From Klebsiella ornithinolytica NBRC 105727 = ATCC 31898 (GTDB lineage: Bacteria > Pseudomonadota > Gammaproteobacteria > Enterobacterales > Enterobacteriaceae), in NCBI RefSeq assembly GCF_001598295.1, contig NZ_BCYR01000002.1, positions 310,001 to 374,000 of the forward strand: a stretch of DNA of 64,000 nucleotides, read 5' to 3'. This document shows, one piece after another, positions 17,665 to 25,461 of this stretch. Position 1 is the stretch's first letter. Every line of letters starts with the position of its first letter. The position numbers and the translations under genes were made by a program. Below the pieces are notes generated by a model. It was given only the letters and a program-made list of their open reading frames with translations. It searched no databases and was not told the DNA's origin.

Positions 17665-18126
17665 TCACTCCCCCAACGACATTGGCTTACTGCCCCCCGG
17701 CGGCAGGCCGAATAATTTACGCACCCGGTTAAGAAACGCGCCATAGGGGCGGCCCAGAAAAAGCATCATCAAGGCGGCGCCGAGCGTGCCTCGGACCAGG
17801 CCGCCTCCCGAGGCACCGCTGAAAGCAATGATCGATGCATAGAGGGGGACCTGAAAGCTGACGAGAGCAATGCTATCCCATAACAGCCTGGATACCTGAC
17901 TCTCTCCGGCTCGCTTCATCAACCAGTCCCGCCATATGCCGTAGGGTCTTGCTACCGGAACCATCAGGACCGCCCCTAAAAGACGGGCGTGGAAAATTTG
18001 CTCCCACGTCATACCGGCAATCATGCGTTCATTAATGATGCCGGTGGTCGTGAAAAAGAGGATCAGCGCGACGGTATCTGCCAAAAATGCCGTCCGACGC
18101 CTGGTCTGTTGCTGGCGCTGAGACAA
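17665..18126 (-). CDS. AlaE-family (L-alanine exporter-like) membrane protein
   Basis: A 153-residue inner-membrane protein with about four hydrophobic helices. Segments align with E. coli AlaE: HARLLGAVLMVPVARPYGIW with RDWLM corresponds to the RLV..WPYGMYRDLFM block, VSFQVPLYASIIAFSGA to the VTFQSPVY block, and GRPYGAFLNRVRKLF to the C-terminal block. AlaE exports L-alanine. The protein is diverged and may be a paralog rather than the orthologue, so the substrate is an inference. The start is TTG at 18126, with AGGA eight bases upstream. It is convergent with the small secreted protein gene to its left. Confidence 0.78.
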   Translation of the reverse strand: MSQRQQQTRRRTAFLADTVALILFFTTTGIINERMIAGMTWEQIFHARLLGAVLMVPVARPYGIWRDWLMKRAGESQVSRLLWDSIALVSFQVPLYASIIAFSGASGGGLVRGTLGAALMMLFLGRPYGAFLNRVRKLFGLPPGGSKPMSLGE

Positions 18127-18201
18127 ATGAGATTTCCTGTCGTAGCGGGATGGAGAACACGCGATTTCCTCCCCAAAGAAGCATAAAACTATAGCATACG
18201 G

Positions 18202-18348
18202 TCATTTTCCGGGTCGCAGCCGCACATCGGCGAGATAGCCTGCGGTTCTCATTGCCGGCCTCTTACCCTCTGCCACGGCCGGCGGCGCATCACTGCCGCC
18301 CTCAAATAACGCGCCTGCGACCAGGGGGATGCATATAATCAATCCCAT
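18202..18348 (-). CDS. Possible 48-residue small membrane or secreted protein
   Basis: A short frame (ATG 18348 to TGA 18202; a GTG at 18378 would give 58 residues) begins MGLIICIPLVAGALFEGG, which looks like a signal or single membrane segment, followed by a polar tail ending VRLRPGK. With the GTG start, a basic n-region (VRFATWRLAS) precedes the hydrophobic stretch, and AAGG lies just upstream, though too close for an ideal ribosome site. No family is recognised. It sits between the divergent AlaE-like and MFS genes. It could equally be chance coding. Confidence 0.3.
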   Translation of the reverse strand: MGLIICIPLVAGALFEGGSDAPPAVAEGKRPAMRTAGYLADVRLRPGK

Positions 18349-18513
18349 TGACGCTAAGCGCCAGGTAGCAAAGCGCACGCCTTGCCACTGCCCGAACTCA
18401 CAAGATATCGCACCTTGTCAGGTGGTAAAAAATAATAAAAGTCCCTGACGGACTTCGCACCAGGCCGGTACGACGATGCTGGCCGGAATATTGGCTTTAA
18501 ATGGGATAAGACT

Positions 18514-19752
18514 ATGGGTTCACAGGTATCCGCAGCGGAAGATTCACTGCTGCGGCACAGGTCGTTCGTCACCTTTTGGCTGGCGCGCACCTGCTCATCA
18601 TTCGGTTTTCAAATGTTTTCGGTTGCCGTTAGCTGGCAAATTTATGCCATCACCCATAGCGCGATGGCGCTCGGGATGATCGGCCTGATGCAATTCTTAC
18701 CCTCGGTCCTGCTGGCGCTCCCTGCGGGACACCTTGCGGATCAGTTCGATCGGCGACGGATTGTACTGCTTGGCCAGTTCATTGAATGGATAGCGTTACT
18801 CGGGCTGGTTGCGCTGACGCTGCTGCATTGGGCGGACAAGATTGAGATTTGGGGGCTGGTCTTTTTAATCTCGGTGGCAAAAGCGCTGGAGTGGCCGGCA
18901 ATCACCTCTATGCTGCCGGCGCTGGTACCGCCGCCGATCCTCGCGCGCGCGATGGCGGCCAGTTCCGTCGGAGGACAGGCGGCGGTCATTATCGGCCCAA
19001 CGCTTGGCGGTCTGCTGTACGTGGCGGGTCCGGAAGTGGTGTACGGCGTATCGGCGCTGTTCTATCTGTTCTCTCTTGTACTGGTAAGCCGACTGCGCTA
19101 CGAGCGGCCGCCGCAAACCCGTCTGCCGATGAACCTCAAAAACCTGTTTGCCGGGGTGCATTTTATCCGCGAGCGAAAAGATGTGCTGGGCGTGATTTCG
19201 CTCGATCTGTTTGCCGTCCTCCTCGGAGGCGCGACGGCGCTATTACCGATCTTCGCCCAGGATATTCTCCATACCGGCCCATGGGGGCTGGGGATGCTGC
19301 GCGGCGCCCCTTCGGTTGGCGCGCTGCTGGTGGGCGTCTGGCTCAGTCGCCACAAGCTGGAGAAAAACGTGGGTCTGATCATGTTCGCCTCGGTGGCCGG
19401 CTTTGGCCTGGCGACGCTGGTGTTTGCGCTTTCTGCTCAGCTGTGGCTTTCCCTGCTGGCGTTAGCCGCGCTGGGTGGGTTTGATATGGTGAGCATGGTG
19501 ATTCGCGGCGCGCTGGTACAGCTGGATACGCCGGATGATATGCGCGGCCGGGTCAATGCGGTGAACGCTATCTTCATTAATACCTCAAACCAGCTTGGGG
19601 AGTTTGAGTCTGGCCTGCTGGCAGCGTGGATGGGTGCCGTACCGGCCGCGGCGCTTGGCGGGATTGGCACGCTGGTGGTGGTCGCGATATGGATGACCAT
19701 TTTCCCGCACCTGCGCAAAAGGCAGAAGCTGGAAAACGAGGGCCCGGGCTGA
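18514..19752 (+). CDS. MFS transporter, DHA3-type exporter
   Basis: A 412-residue, 12-helix major facilitator protein. The loop 2-3 signature PAGHLADQFDRRR is present, and the length and pattern (FVTFWLARTCSSFGFQMFSV at the N-terminus, MRGRVNAVNAIFINTSNQLG near the C-terminus) resemble the EntS/DHA3 group that exports drugs or siderophores. Substrate is unknown. ATG 18514 is preceded by a weak purine stretch. It is followed by a hairpin terminator and the convergent yjdJ gene. There is no partner gene to narrow its function. Confidence 0.85.
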   Translation: MGSQVSAAEDSLLRHRSFVTFWLARTCSSFGFQMFSVAVSWQIYAITHSAMALGMIGLMQFLPSVLLALPAGHLADQFDRRRIVLLGQFIEWIALLGLVALTLLHWADKIEIWGLVFLISVAKALEWPAITSMLPALVPPPILARAMAASSVGGQAAVIIGPTLGGLLYVAGPEVVYGVSALFYLFSLVLVSRLRYERPPQTRLPMNLKNLFAGVHFIRERKDVLGVISLDLFAVLLGGATALLPIFAQDILHTGPWGLGMLRGAPSVGALLVGVWLSRHKLEKNVGLIMFASVAGFGLATLVFALSAQLWLSLLALAALGGFDMVSMVIRGALVQLDTPDDMRGRVNAVNAIFINTSNQLGEFESGLLAAWMGAVPAAALGGIGTLVVVAIWMTIFPHLRKRQKLENEGPG

Positions 19753-19887
19753 CGACAGAAGCGCTTCCCGGTCGCTACGCCGGAAGTCAGGCAACAGGCC
19801 GGAACCATGCTGGCGCCAGAATATTATTCGCCATCATCGCCAATAACAGGCATCCCGGATGCAAAAGCCCTTCATCATCCAAAACTG

Positions 19888-19914
19888 AGCACCGGCTGAG
19901 ACCGGTGCTTTTAT
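19888..19914. terminator. Bidirectional terminator between MFS gene and yjdJ
   Basis: AGCACCGG (19888-19895) and CCGGTGCT (19902-19909) form an 8-bp stem with a 6-nt loop, followed by TTTATTT on the plus strand and preceded by AAAAC on the other side. It sits between convergent genes. Confidence 0.85.
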
Positions 19915-19915
19915 T

Positions 19916-20191
19916 TCAGGCCCGGATATCATCGTACTCGCGGGTATTATCAAACTCATGTTTCGCAAAGGGACATAGCGGGATAATTTTACGCTGTTCT
20001 CCGCGCATCTTTTCCACCACTTTCGCCACCAGCTGTTTGCCTACCCCCTGCCCTTTCAGGCTCTCGTCGACATCGGTATGTTCAATAATGCTGAGATGTT
20101 CGCCGGTGGGAACAAAAACAATTTCCGCGACCTGATTCCCTGCCGCATCGTTGACGTAGAACTTGTTATGGCCTTCCAGTATTTCCATCAT
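19916..20191 (-). CDS. yjdJ: YjdJ, small GNAT-fold acetyltransferase-like protein
   Basis: A 91-residue protein of the short GNAT-like YjdJ group. The acetyl-CoA motif is [18 protein letters not shown], with [10 protein letters not shown] before it and [12 protein letters not shown] after it, as in the family. Members often neighbour a small iron-sulfur protein, and here yjdI begins 8 bp upstream in the same direction, so the two form an operon. The function is not known. Confidence 0.88.
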   Translation of the reverse strand: MMEILEGHNKFYVNDAAGNQVAEIVFVPTGEHLSIIEHTDVDESLKGQGVGKQLVAKVVEKMRGEQRKIIPLCPFAKHEFDNTREYDDIRA

Positions 20192-20199
20192 TTCCTCAC

Positions 20200-20430
20200 T
20201 TATTTCTGGCGATACTTCAGGGCGCCGCTCGGGCAGGTGTCGATCACACGCACGACGGTGGCGACATCCACTTCATCCGGGATGATCCACGGCTTACGCT
20301 TCAGGTTGAAGAGTTTTGCGCTACCGCGAACGCAGTTCCCCGAGTGCTGGCAGATGTCCGTGTTGAAGTAGACATCAATCTTCTCGCCGGTGTATGCCCG
20401 GTAGCCCGCCTCCAGTAATTCCTTATCCAT
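20200..20430 (-). CDS. yjdI: YjdI, small iron-sulfur cluster protein
   Basis: A 76-residue protein of the divergent 4Fe-4S mono-cluster family. Cysteines are seen in [13 protein letters not shown] and [10 protein letters not shown], matching a small ferredoxin-like fold. The CPSGAL end is typical. It is the first gene of a yjdIJ pair. The role is unknown; a redox or cluster-carrying function is inferred from the motif. Confidence 0.88.
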   Translation of the reverse strand: MDKELLEAGYRAYTGEKIDVYFNTDICQHSGNCVRGSAKLFNLKRKPWIIPDEVDVATVVRVIDTCPSGALKYRQK

Positions 20431-20699
20431 GACATTGCCTCAATTATTTTTCTTGTTCAGGAGCTAAGCATAGCCCCGCCGCGGAACGCCAGCTATGGTG
20501 AAATCAAAAATCACCTTCATATATGTCATAAGATTTATCGCATTAATGCGAAATAAACGCTTTTATATTCACTTTTCCTGCAGGAGCGGCGCTGACGCCC
20601 CCCATAAAATAGACAGCCCGTCTCTTCCCTTTGCTTTTATTTCCCCGTGAGGGCGATTAAACTCACTCCACAATGGTATGAGCGCTCAGGAACTATCCT

Positions 20700-20972
20700 T
20701 TGAATTATCGAGTGAAGCTGGCACGTCCGGCGCTATTATTCATGTTCTTATTTCTCTCTGGTTGTTCATTATCACCAGCGATTCCGGTATTAGGCGCCGC
20801 ATTTCCTGGCTGGTTTTTCTGTTTATTGGGCGGCGTGCTGTTGCTCATTCCCTGTCATATCCTGATCGTTCGCAAAGGCTGGCAATCACGTTTTTCTCCG
20901 CTGGTATTCAGCTACCTGGCTCTGATGTTCCTGTTCGCCACGCTCCTGTGGTTCCTTTTCTTTGTTTACTAA
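20700..20972 (+). CDS. ytcA: YtcA, small lipoprotein of the mdtNOP operon
   Basis: A 90-residue protein with a lipoprotein signal (FLFLSGC, lipidation at the cysteine) followed by SLSPAIPVLGAAFPGWFFC and two further hydrophobic helices. This matches E. coli YtcA. The start is TTG at 20700, with AGGAA seven bases upstream (20688-20692); no ATG is suitable. It is followed 6 bp later by mdtN, and the same order occurs in E. coli. Its role in the efflux system is not established. Confidence 0.85.
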   Translation: MNYRVKLARPALLFMFLFLSGCSLSPAIPVLGAAFPGWFFCLLGGVLLLIPCHILIVRKGWQSRFSPLVFSYLALMFLFATLLWFLFFVY

Positions 20973-20978
20973 GCCCCT

Positions 20979-22007
20979 ATGACAAACTCCAGCCCAAGCG
21001 TATTACGGAAAAAGTGGCCTCTGCTGGCCCTCGTCCTCGCCGCGATCGTGGCGCTTATCCTGGTTATCTGGCAGCTTCAGACCTCGCCGGAAACTAATGA
21101 TGCTTACGTCTATACCGATACCATCGACGTGGTGCCGGAAGTGAGCGGCCGGATCGTGGAGATGCCCATCCGCGACAACCAGCGGGTGAAAAAAGGCGAT
21201 CTGCTGTTTCGTCTCGATCCGCGCCCCTATCAGGCGATGCTCGATGACGCCCGGGCCAGGCTGACCACGCTGGATGCGCAAATCATGCTGACCCGGCGCA
21301 CAATTAAGGCCCAGGAGTACAACGCCCAGTCCGTCGCCGCCGCGGTAGAGCGGGCGAAGGCGCTGGTAAAACAGACCACTTCGTCACGCACGCGTCTTGA
21401 ACCATTAGTCCCGCAGGGCTTTGCTTCACAAGAGGATCTCGACCAGGCGCGAACCGCCGAAAAAGCCGCACGCGCAGAACTCGACGCCACGCTGCTGCAA
21501 GCGAAACAGGCTTCGGCCGCTGTGACCGGCGTTGACGCCATGGTTGCCCAGCGGGCGGGGATTCTGGCGCAGATCGCGCTGGCGGAACTGCACCTGGAAT
21601 TTACCGAAGTCCGGGCGCCTTTTAACGGCGTGGTGGTGGCGCTGAAAACCACCGTCGGCCAGTACGCCTCGGCGTTAAAACCGGTATTTACCTTAATGGA
21701 TGACGACCGCTGGTATGTCATCGCCAACTTCCGCGAAACCGATCTTAAAAACGTCCGCCCCGGCGTAGCGGCCAGAGTCACCATCATGACCAATCATGAT
21801 AAATCGTTCGCCGGCGTGGTCGATTCCGTCGGCTCCGGCGTGCTGCCTGAAGGCGGGAGCGTGATTGAAGGTCTGCCGATTATTCAGAAGAGCATCAACT
21901 GGGTTCATGTTTCGCAGCGTTTCCCGGTGAAGATCGCGGTGAAAGATCCTGACCCCGAACTCTTCCGTATGGGCGCCTCTGCCAGCGCCGTTCTTCAGCC
22001 TCAGTAA
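20979..22007 (+). CDS. mdtN: MdtN, HlyD-family efflux adaptor
   Basis: A 342-residue periplasmic membrane fusion protein. One N-terminal membrane segment (WPLLALVLAAIVALILVIW, about 12-30) is followed by a biotinyl-lipoyl domain (VVPEVSGRIVEMPIRDNQRV), a long coiled-coil hairpin (about 85-195) and a second lipoyl half (VRAPFNGVVVALKTTVGQYA). It bridges the inner-membrane component MdtO to the outer membrane channel MdtP. In E. coli the system is linked to resistance to acriflavine, puromycin and similar compounds. The genes mdtN, mdtO and mdtP are tightly spaced. Confidence 0.9.
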   Translation: MTNSSPSVLRKKWPLLALVLAAIVALILVIWQLQTSPETNDAYVYTDTIDVVPEVSGRIVEMPIRDNQRVKKGDLLFRLDPRPYQAMLDDARARLTTLDAQIMLTRRTIKAQEYNAQSVAAAVERAKALVKQTTSSRTRLEPLVPQGFASQEDLDQARTAEKAARAELDATLLQAKQASAAVTGVDAMVAQRAGILAQIALAELHLEFTEVRAPFNGVVVALKTTVGQYASALKPVFTLMDDDRWYVIANFRETDLKNVRPGVAARVTIMTNHDKSFAGVVDSVGSGVLPEGGSVIEGLPIIQKSINWVHVSQRFPVKIAVKDPDPELFRMGASASAVLQPQ

Positions 22008-22016
22008 GGAGGCGCT

Positions 22017-23954
22017 ATGCAGAACGTCTGGTCATTTCTGCACCGGGAACTCCGCGACGCGCCGGGGAGGGCAAACTACACCCTGCGCCTGACCCTGAGC
22101 TGCGCGGTGCTGATCGTCCTGTTTATGACCCTGCAGATCCCTTTTTTGGCCGTGGCGCTGATCGTGGTGTTTTACGTCAGCCAGCCTAACGTGCTGATGA
22201 TAAAGCTGGTGAGCGTGGTCTTTTTCCTCACCGTCAGCGTGGCGCTGGGCTGTGTGCTGCTGATCATCAAATGGACTTATGACTATCCGCTGATCCGCCT
22301 GGTCGCCTCGGTAGCGCTGTTTTTCGGCGCCATCTATCTGATGCGGGTGCTGGGCAAGCTGGGGCTGGCCTTTTTCGTCGTCGCGCTGGTCGTTATCTAC
22401 GCGCAGACTTTCCCCTCGATGACCAGCCAGAGTGAGATTCTGGTGCGTCTGCTGCTCTGGCTATGGGTCGTCATCAACCTCGCCATCGTGGTCACGCTGC
22501 TGGTCAACGCCGGTTTTCAGCAGGCTTTTCCCGGCTACCAGTTCAAAGCGAGAATGGTGTTCTTGCTCCGCCGGGTGGCGGCGCTTCTCGCCAGGCCGGA
22601 CGCCGATTCTCCGCCAACTTTCAAAGAAATTGCCGAACAGTTCGCCCAGCTTCAGTCTCTGTATCAGCAGGCGACCCGCTCCAGCCCAGAGATAGCCGAT
22701 AACCCGCAGGCGTGGCAATCCCTGATGGCCGCCACCCTTCACTGCTATCATCTGGCCGCGCTGCTTCAGCCGGAAGAGTCCCCTTCCGCCGGGCGTCTGC
22801 AGCTTGCCGCCGCGCTCTCGACGCTGGCGCACAATCTGGACCTCAGCACGCTTCCGGCAACCCTGCCGGAGGCCAGCGCGCGGGATACGGCGAACGGCGT
22901 CATTTTGCAAGAGATGGCCACGACGCTGAGCCAGCTGGCGCGCGGCGAACCGGTGCCGCTGCCGGCTGGCGAAGAGGAAAAAGCGCCCCTGCTGCTGCCT
23001 GACGCCTGGTCGAACCCCGCGTATCTGCACTTCGCGCTTAAAACGCTGCTGGCAACGCTGCTGTGCTACGTTTTTTATACCGCCGCCGACTGGCAGGGTA
23101 TCCATACGATTATGCTCAGCTGTGTCATTGTCGCCCAGCCGGGGCTCGGCGCGACGCTGCAGAAAACCTGGCTGCGAACAGGCGGTGCCCTGCTCGCGAC
23201 CCTGCTGGCGCTGTTAATGATCGTCTTTATTCAGCCGCATACCGAATCTATCGTCGGCCTGCTGGCGATGACCCTGCCGGTGATGGCGCTGTCGGCCTGG
23301 ATAGCAGCGGGGTCTGAACGCATCGCCTACGCCGGGATTCAGATCGGCTTTACCTTCTCACTGGCGTTTCTCAGCTGGTTTGGCCCGCTGACCAATTTGA
23401 CCGAGCTGCGCGATCGCGTCATCGGTATTTTGCTCGGCGTGCTGGTCTCTTCGATTGTCCACCTCTACCTGTGGCCGGATAGCGAGGCCCCGCAGCTCAA
23501 ATCGCGGCTGGCCGATCTCTACCGGCGGATTGCCGATGACCTGCGCGCCAGTCGCGATGAGGAGCAGTTAGTGCCGCTGTTTCACGCCCTCAACAGCGCC
23601 GAAACGCTGATGCATCGGGTGGCGGCTGAACCGCTGAATGCTTATGCTCACCCGCATCCCGAGGCAAAAACCTGGCCGGTGAAGGCCACCTGGACGCAGG
23701 CCCTCGAAATCGTACGCTTCAGCGAAGGGTACCGGCTGTACGCCGCGCCGGGAGATACCTTTCTGCGCCACTGCGCCGGGTCGCTCGAGGCCTATGCCGA
23801 TGATATCGACCGGCAGCAGGCGCCCGTGCCGTTCGGCGAGCTTCGGCCCGACCCCGGTAATCCTTTTGGCCGCCCGCTGATCACTCTGCTGACGACATTA
23901 CCGAGCTGGTCGTCCGCACCTTTACCGCTTCCGCGACAGGCAGATAAGTCATGA
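22017..23954 (+). CDS. mdtO: MdtO, FUSC-family inner-membrane efflux component
   Basis: A 645-residue inner-membrane protein of the fusaric acid resistance (FUSC) family. Two blocks of about six helices (about 25-165 and 340-490) are separated by a soluble region, as in MdtO and AaeB. E. coli MdtO is listed at 683 residues, so this version is somewhat shorter, but both blocks are complete. It lies 9 bp after mdtN and overlaps the start of mdtP by 4 bp (ATGA). GGAGG precedes the ATG. Confidence 0.88.
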   Translation: MQNVWSFLHRELRDAPGRANYTLRLTLSCAVLIVLFMTLQIPFLAVALIVVFYVSQPNVLMIKLVSVVFFLTVSVALGCVLLIIKWTYDYPLIRLVASVALFFGAIYLMRVLGKLGLAFFVVALVVIYAQTFPSMTSQSEILVRLLLWLWVVINLAIVVTLLVNAGFQQAFPGYQFKARMVFLLRRVAALLARPDADSPPTFKEIAEQFAQLQSLYQQATRSSPEIADNPQAWQSLMAATLHCYHLAALLQPEESPSAGRLQLAAALSTLAHNLDLSTLPATLPEASARDTANGVILQEMATTLSQLARGEPVPLPAGEEEKAPLLLPDAWSNPAYLHFALKTLLATLLCYVFYTAADWQGIHTIMLSCVIVAQPGLGATLQKTWLRTGGALLATLLALLMIVFIQPHTESIVGLLAMTLPVMALSAWIAAGSERIAYAGIQIGFTFSLAFLSWFGPLTNLTELRDRVIGILLGVLVSSIVHLYLWPDSEAPQLKSRLADLYRRIADDLRASRDEEQLVPLFHALNSAETLMHRVAAEPLNAYAHPHPEAKTWPVKATWTQALEIVRFSEGYRLYAAPGDTFLRHCAGSLEAYADDIDRQQAPVPFGELRPDPGNPFGRPLITLLTTLPSWSSAPLPLPRQADKS

Positions 23955-25432
23955 GAAAAATGGACACCGCAGCCCGCTTCCTGCGCTACTCACCGCTCGC
24001 CTTCCTTCTGACGCTGGTCACCGGCTGCGCGTTAATTCAGGACGATCCGGGCCAGGTCACCATCGTGAACCCGCAGCAGGCTGAACTCGCGCAGGTGATT
24101 CACCTTGCCAACAGCGGCTGGCCAGCGGCCAGATGGTGGGAGGACTATCACGATGCCCAGCTTAATATGCTGGTCAACCGCGCGCTGCAAAACTCCCCGA
24201 CCATGCAGGCCGCCCGGCTGCGGATTGCGCAATCGCAGTCCACCGTAGAGCTGGCGCAGTCGGCAATGGGCGTCCAGGCCACCGCGGTGGCGGCTCAGAA
24301 CCGGCTGCGGGTTACCAACAAACAGTTCACCTGGCCCTACTCTTACTCGCTGCCGGTCGATAAAAATGGTCCGTGGTACACCCTGAATACCGTCGGCGTC
24401 GGTGCCACGCTGAATATTGATTTATGGGGAGCCGATCGCGCCCGCGTTGCCGCCGCCATTGGCGAAAAAAATGCGCGTCAGGCGGAAACGGCGGGAATCG
24501 AGCTGGATCTCGCCAGCAGCGTGGCGCAGCTGTACTTTGCCATGCAGGCCACCTTCCAGAAGATGACGTTGTTGCATCAGCTGGAAGAGATTGCCCGTCT
24601 CTCGGTGCAGGCGCATGAGCACCGTACCCAGCGCGGCGTTGAGGATAGCGTGGATATCGCCAATGCCCAGGCCGAGCTGCTGGCGGCGCAGCAGCAGATC
24701 ATTACGGCAAACGGGACGCTGACGCAGTATCGGGAAACATTGCGGGCGCTGATCGGCGCCGATGCGCGCAGCATGCCGGAGATCCATCCGGTCCCCCTGC
24801 CGACGCTACAGGAAACGCTGCCCGACTCGCTCTCCTTTGAACTGCTGGCCCGCCGCCCGGATCTCCAGGCGCTGCGCGGCTACGTCACGGCGTCATTAAG
24901 CCAGGTCGATGCGGCGAAGGCGGCGTTTTACCCGCACTTTGATATCAAGGCCTTCTGGGGATACAACGCCCTGAGCGTCGGGGATCTGTTTAAATCGTCC
25001 TTCCAGCAGATCAACCTGCTGCCGGGGCTGTATCTGCCGATCTTCGACGGCGGCCGGCTGAATGCCAATCTGCAATCGGTCCGCACCGCCAGCAATATTC
25101 TGATCAAACAGTACAACCAGGCGGTACTGGATGCCGTGCGCGATGTGGCGATCGGCTCCAGCGAGCTGAACGATCTTAATCAGCAGGTGGTGCTGCAGAA
25201 GCTGAAGGTGACGGCCGCCATGGCCACCTCCCGCAGCGCCAGCGCCCACTATCAGCGGGGGCTGGTCAGCTACTATGCGGCTCAGGAAGCGCGTCGTCCC
25301 GTTATCGCCCAGCAATTGCTCCTGCTGGATATCGAGGCGCAGCGGTTGAGCAGCGACATTACGCTGATTAAGGCATTAGGCGGAGATTACCGCGGCCCGG
25401 CGCTGGAGAATCTGGGCAAACAGGCGCGCTGA
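23951..25432 (+). CDS. mdtP: MdtP, TolC-like outer membrane efflux lipoprotein
   Basis: A 493-residue outer membrane factor of the NodT group. It has a lipoprotein signal (FLLTLVTGC) and two repeats of the TolC coiled-coil and barrel fold, with motifs such as ARLRIAQSQSTVELAQSAMG and ELLARRPDLQALRGYV (the RRPD motif of the family). It completes the tripartite pump with MdtN and MdtO. It is convergent with the MalT-type regulator gene, whose stop is only 30 bp away. Confidence 0.9.
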   Translation: MRKMDTAARFLRYSPLAFLLTLVTGCALIQDDPGQVTIVNPQQAELAQVIHLANSGWPAARWWEDYHDAQLNMLVNRALQNSPTMQAARLRIAQSQSTVELAQSAMGVQATAVAAQNRLRVTNKQFTWPYSYSLPVDKNGPWYTLNTVGVGATLNIDLWGADRARVAAAIGEKNARQAETAGIELDLASSVAQLYFAMQATFQKMTLLHQLEEIARLSVQAHEHRTQRGVEDSVDIANAQAELLAAQQQIITANGTLTQYRETLRALIGADARSMPEIHPVPLPTLQETLPDSLSFELLARRPDLQALRGYVTASLSQVDAAKAAFYPHFDIKAFWGYNALSVGDLFKSSFQQINLLPGLYLPIFDGGRLNANLQSVRTASNILIKQYNQAVLDAVRDVAIGSSELNDLNQQVVLQKLKVTAAMATSRSASAHYQRGLVSYYAAQEARRPVIAQQLLLLDIEAQRLSSDITLIKALGGDYRGPALENLGKQAR

Positions 25433-25461
25433 GGCGCCCCTTGCGTGCCGGCGAGCGGGCG

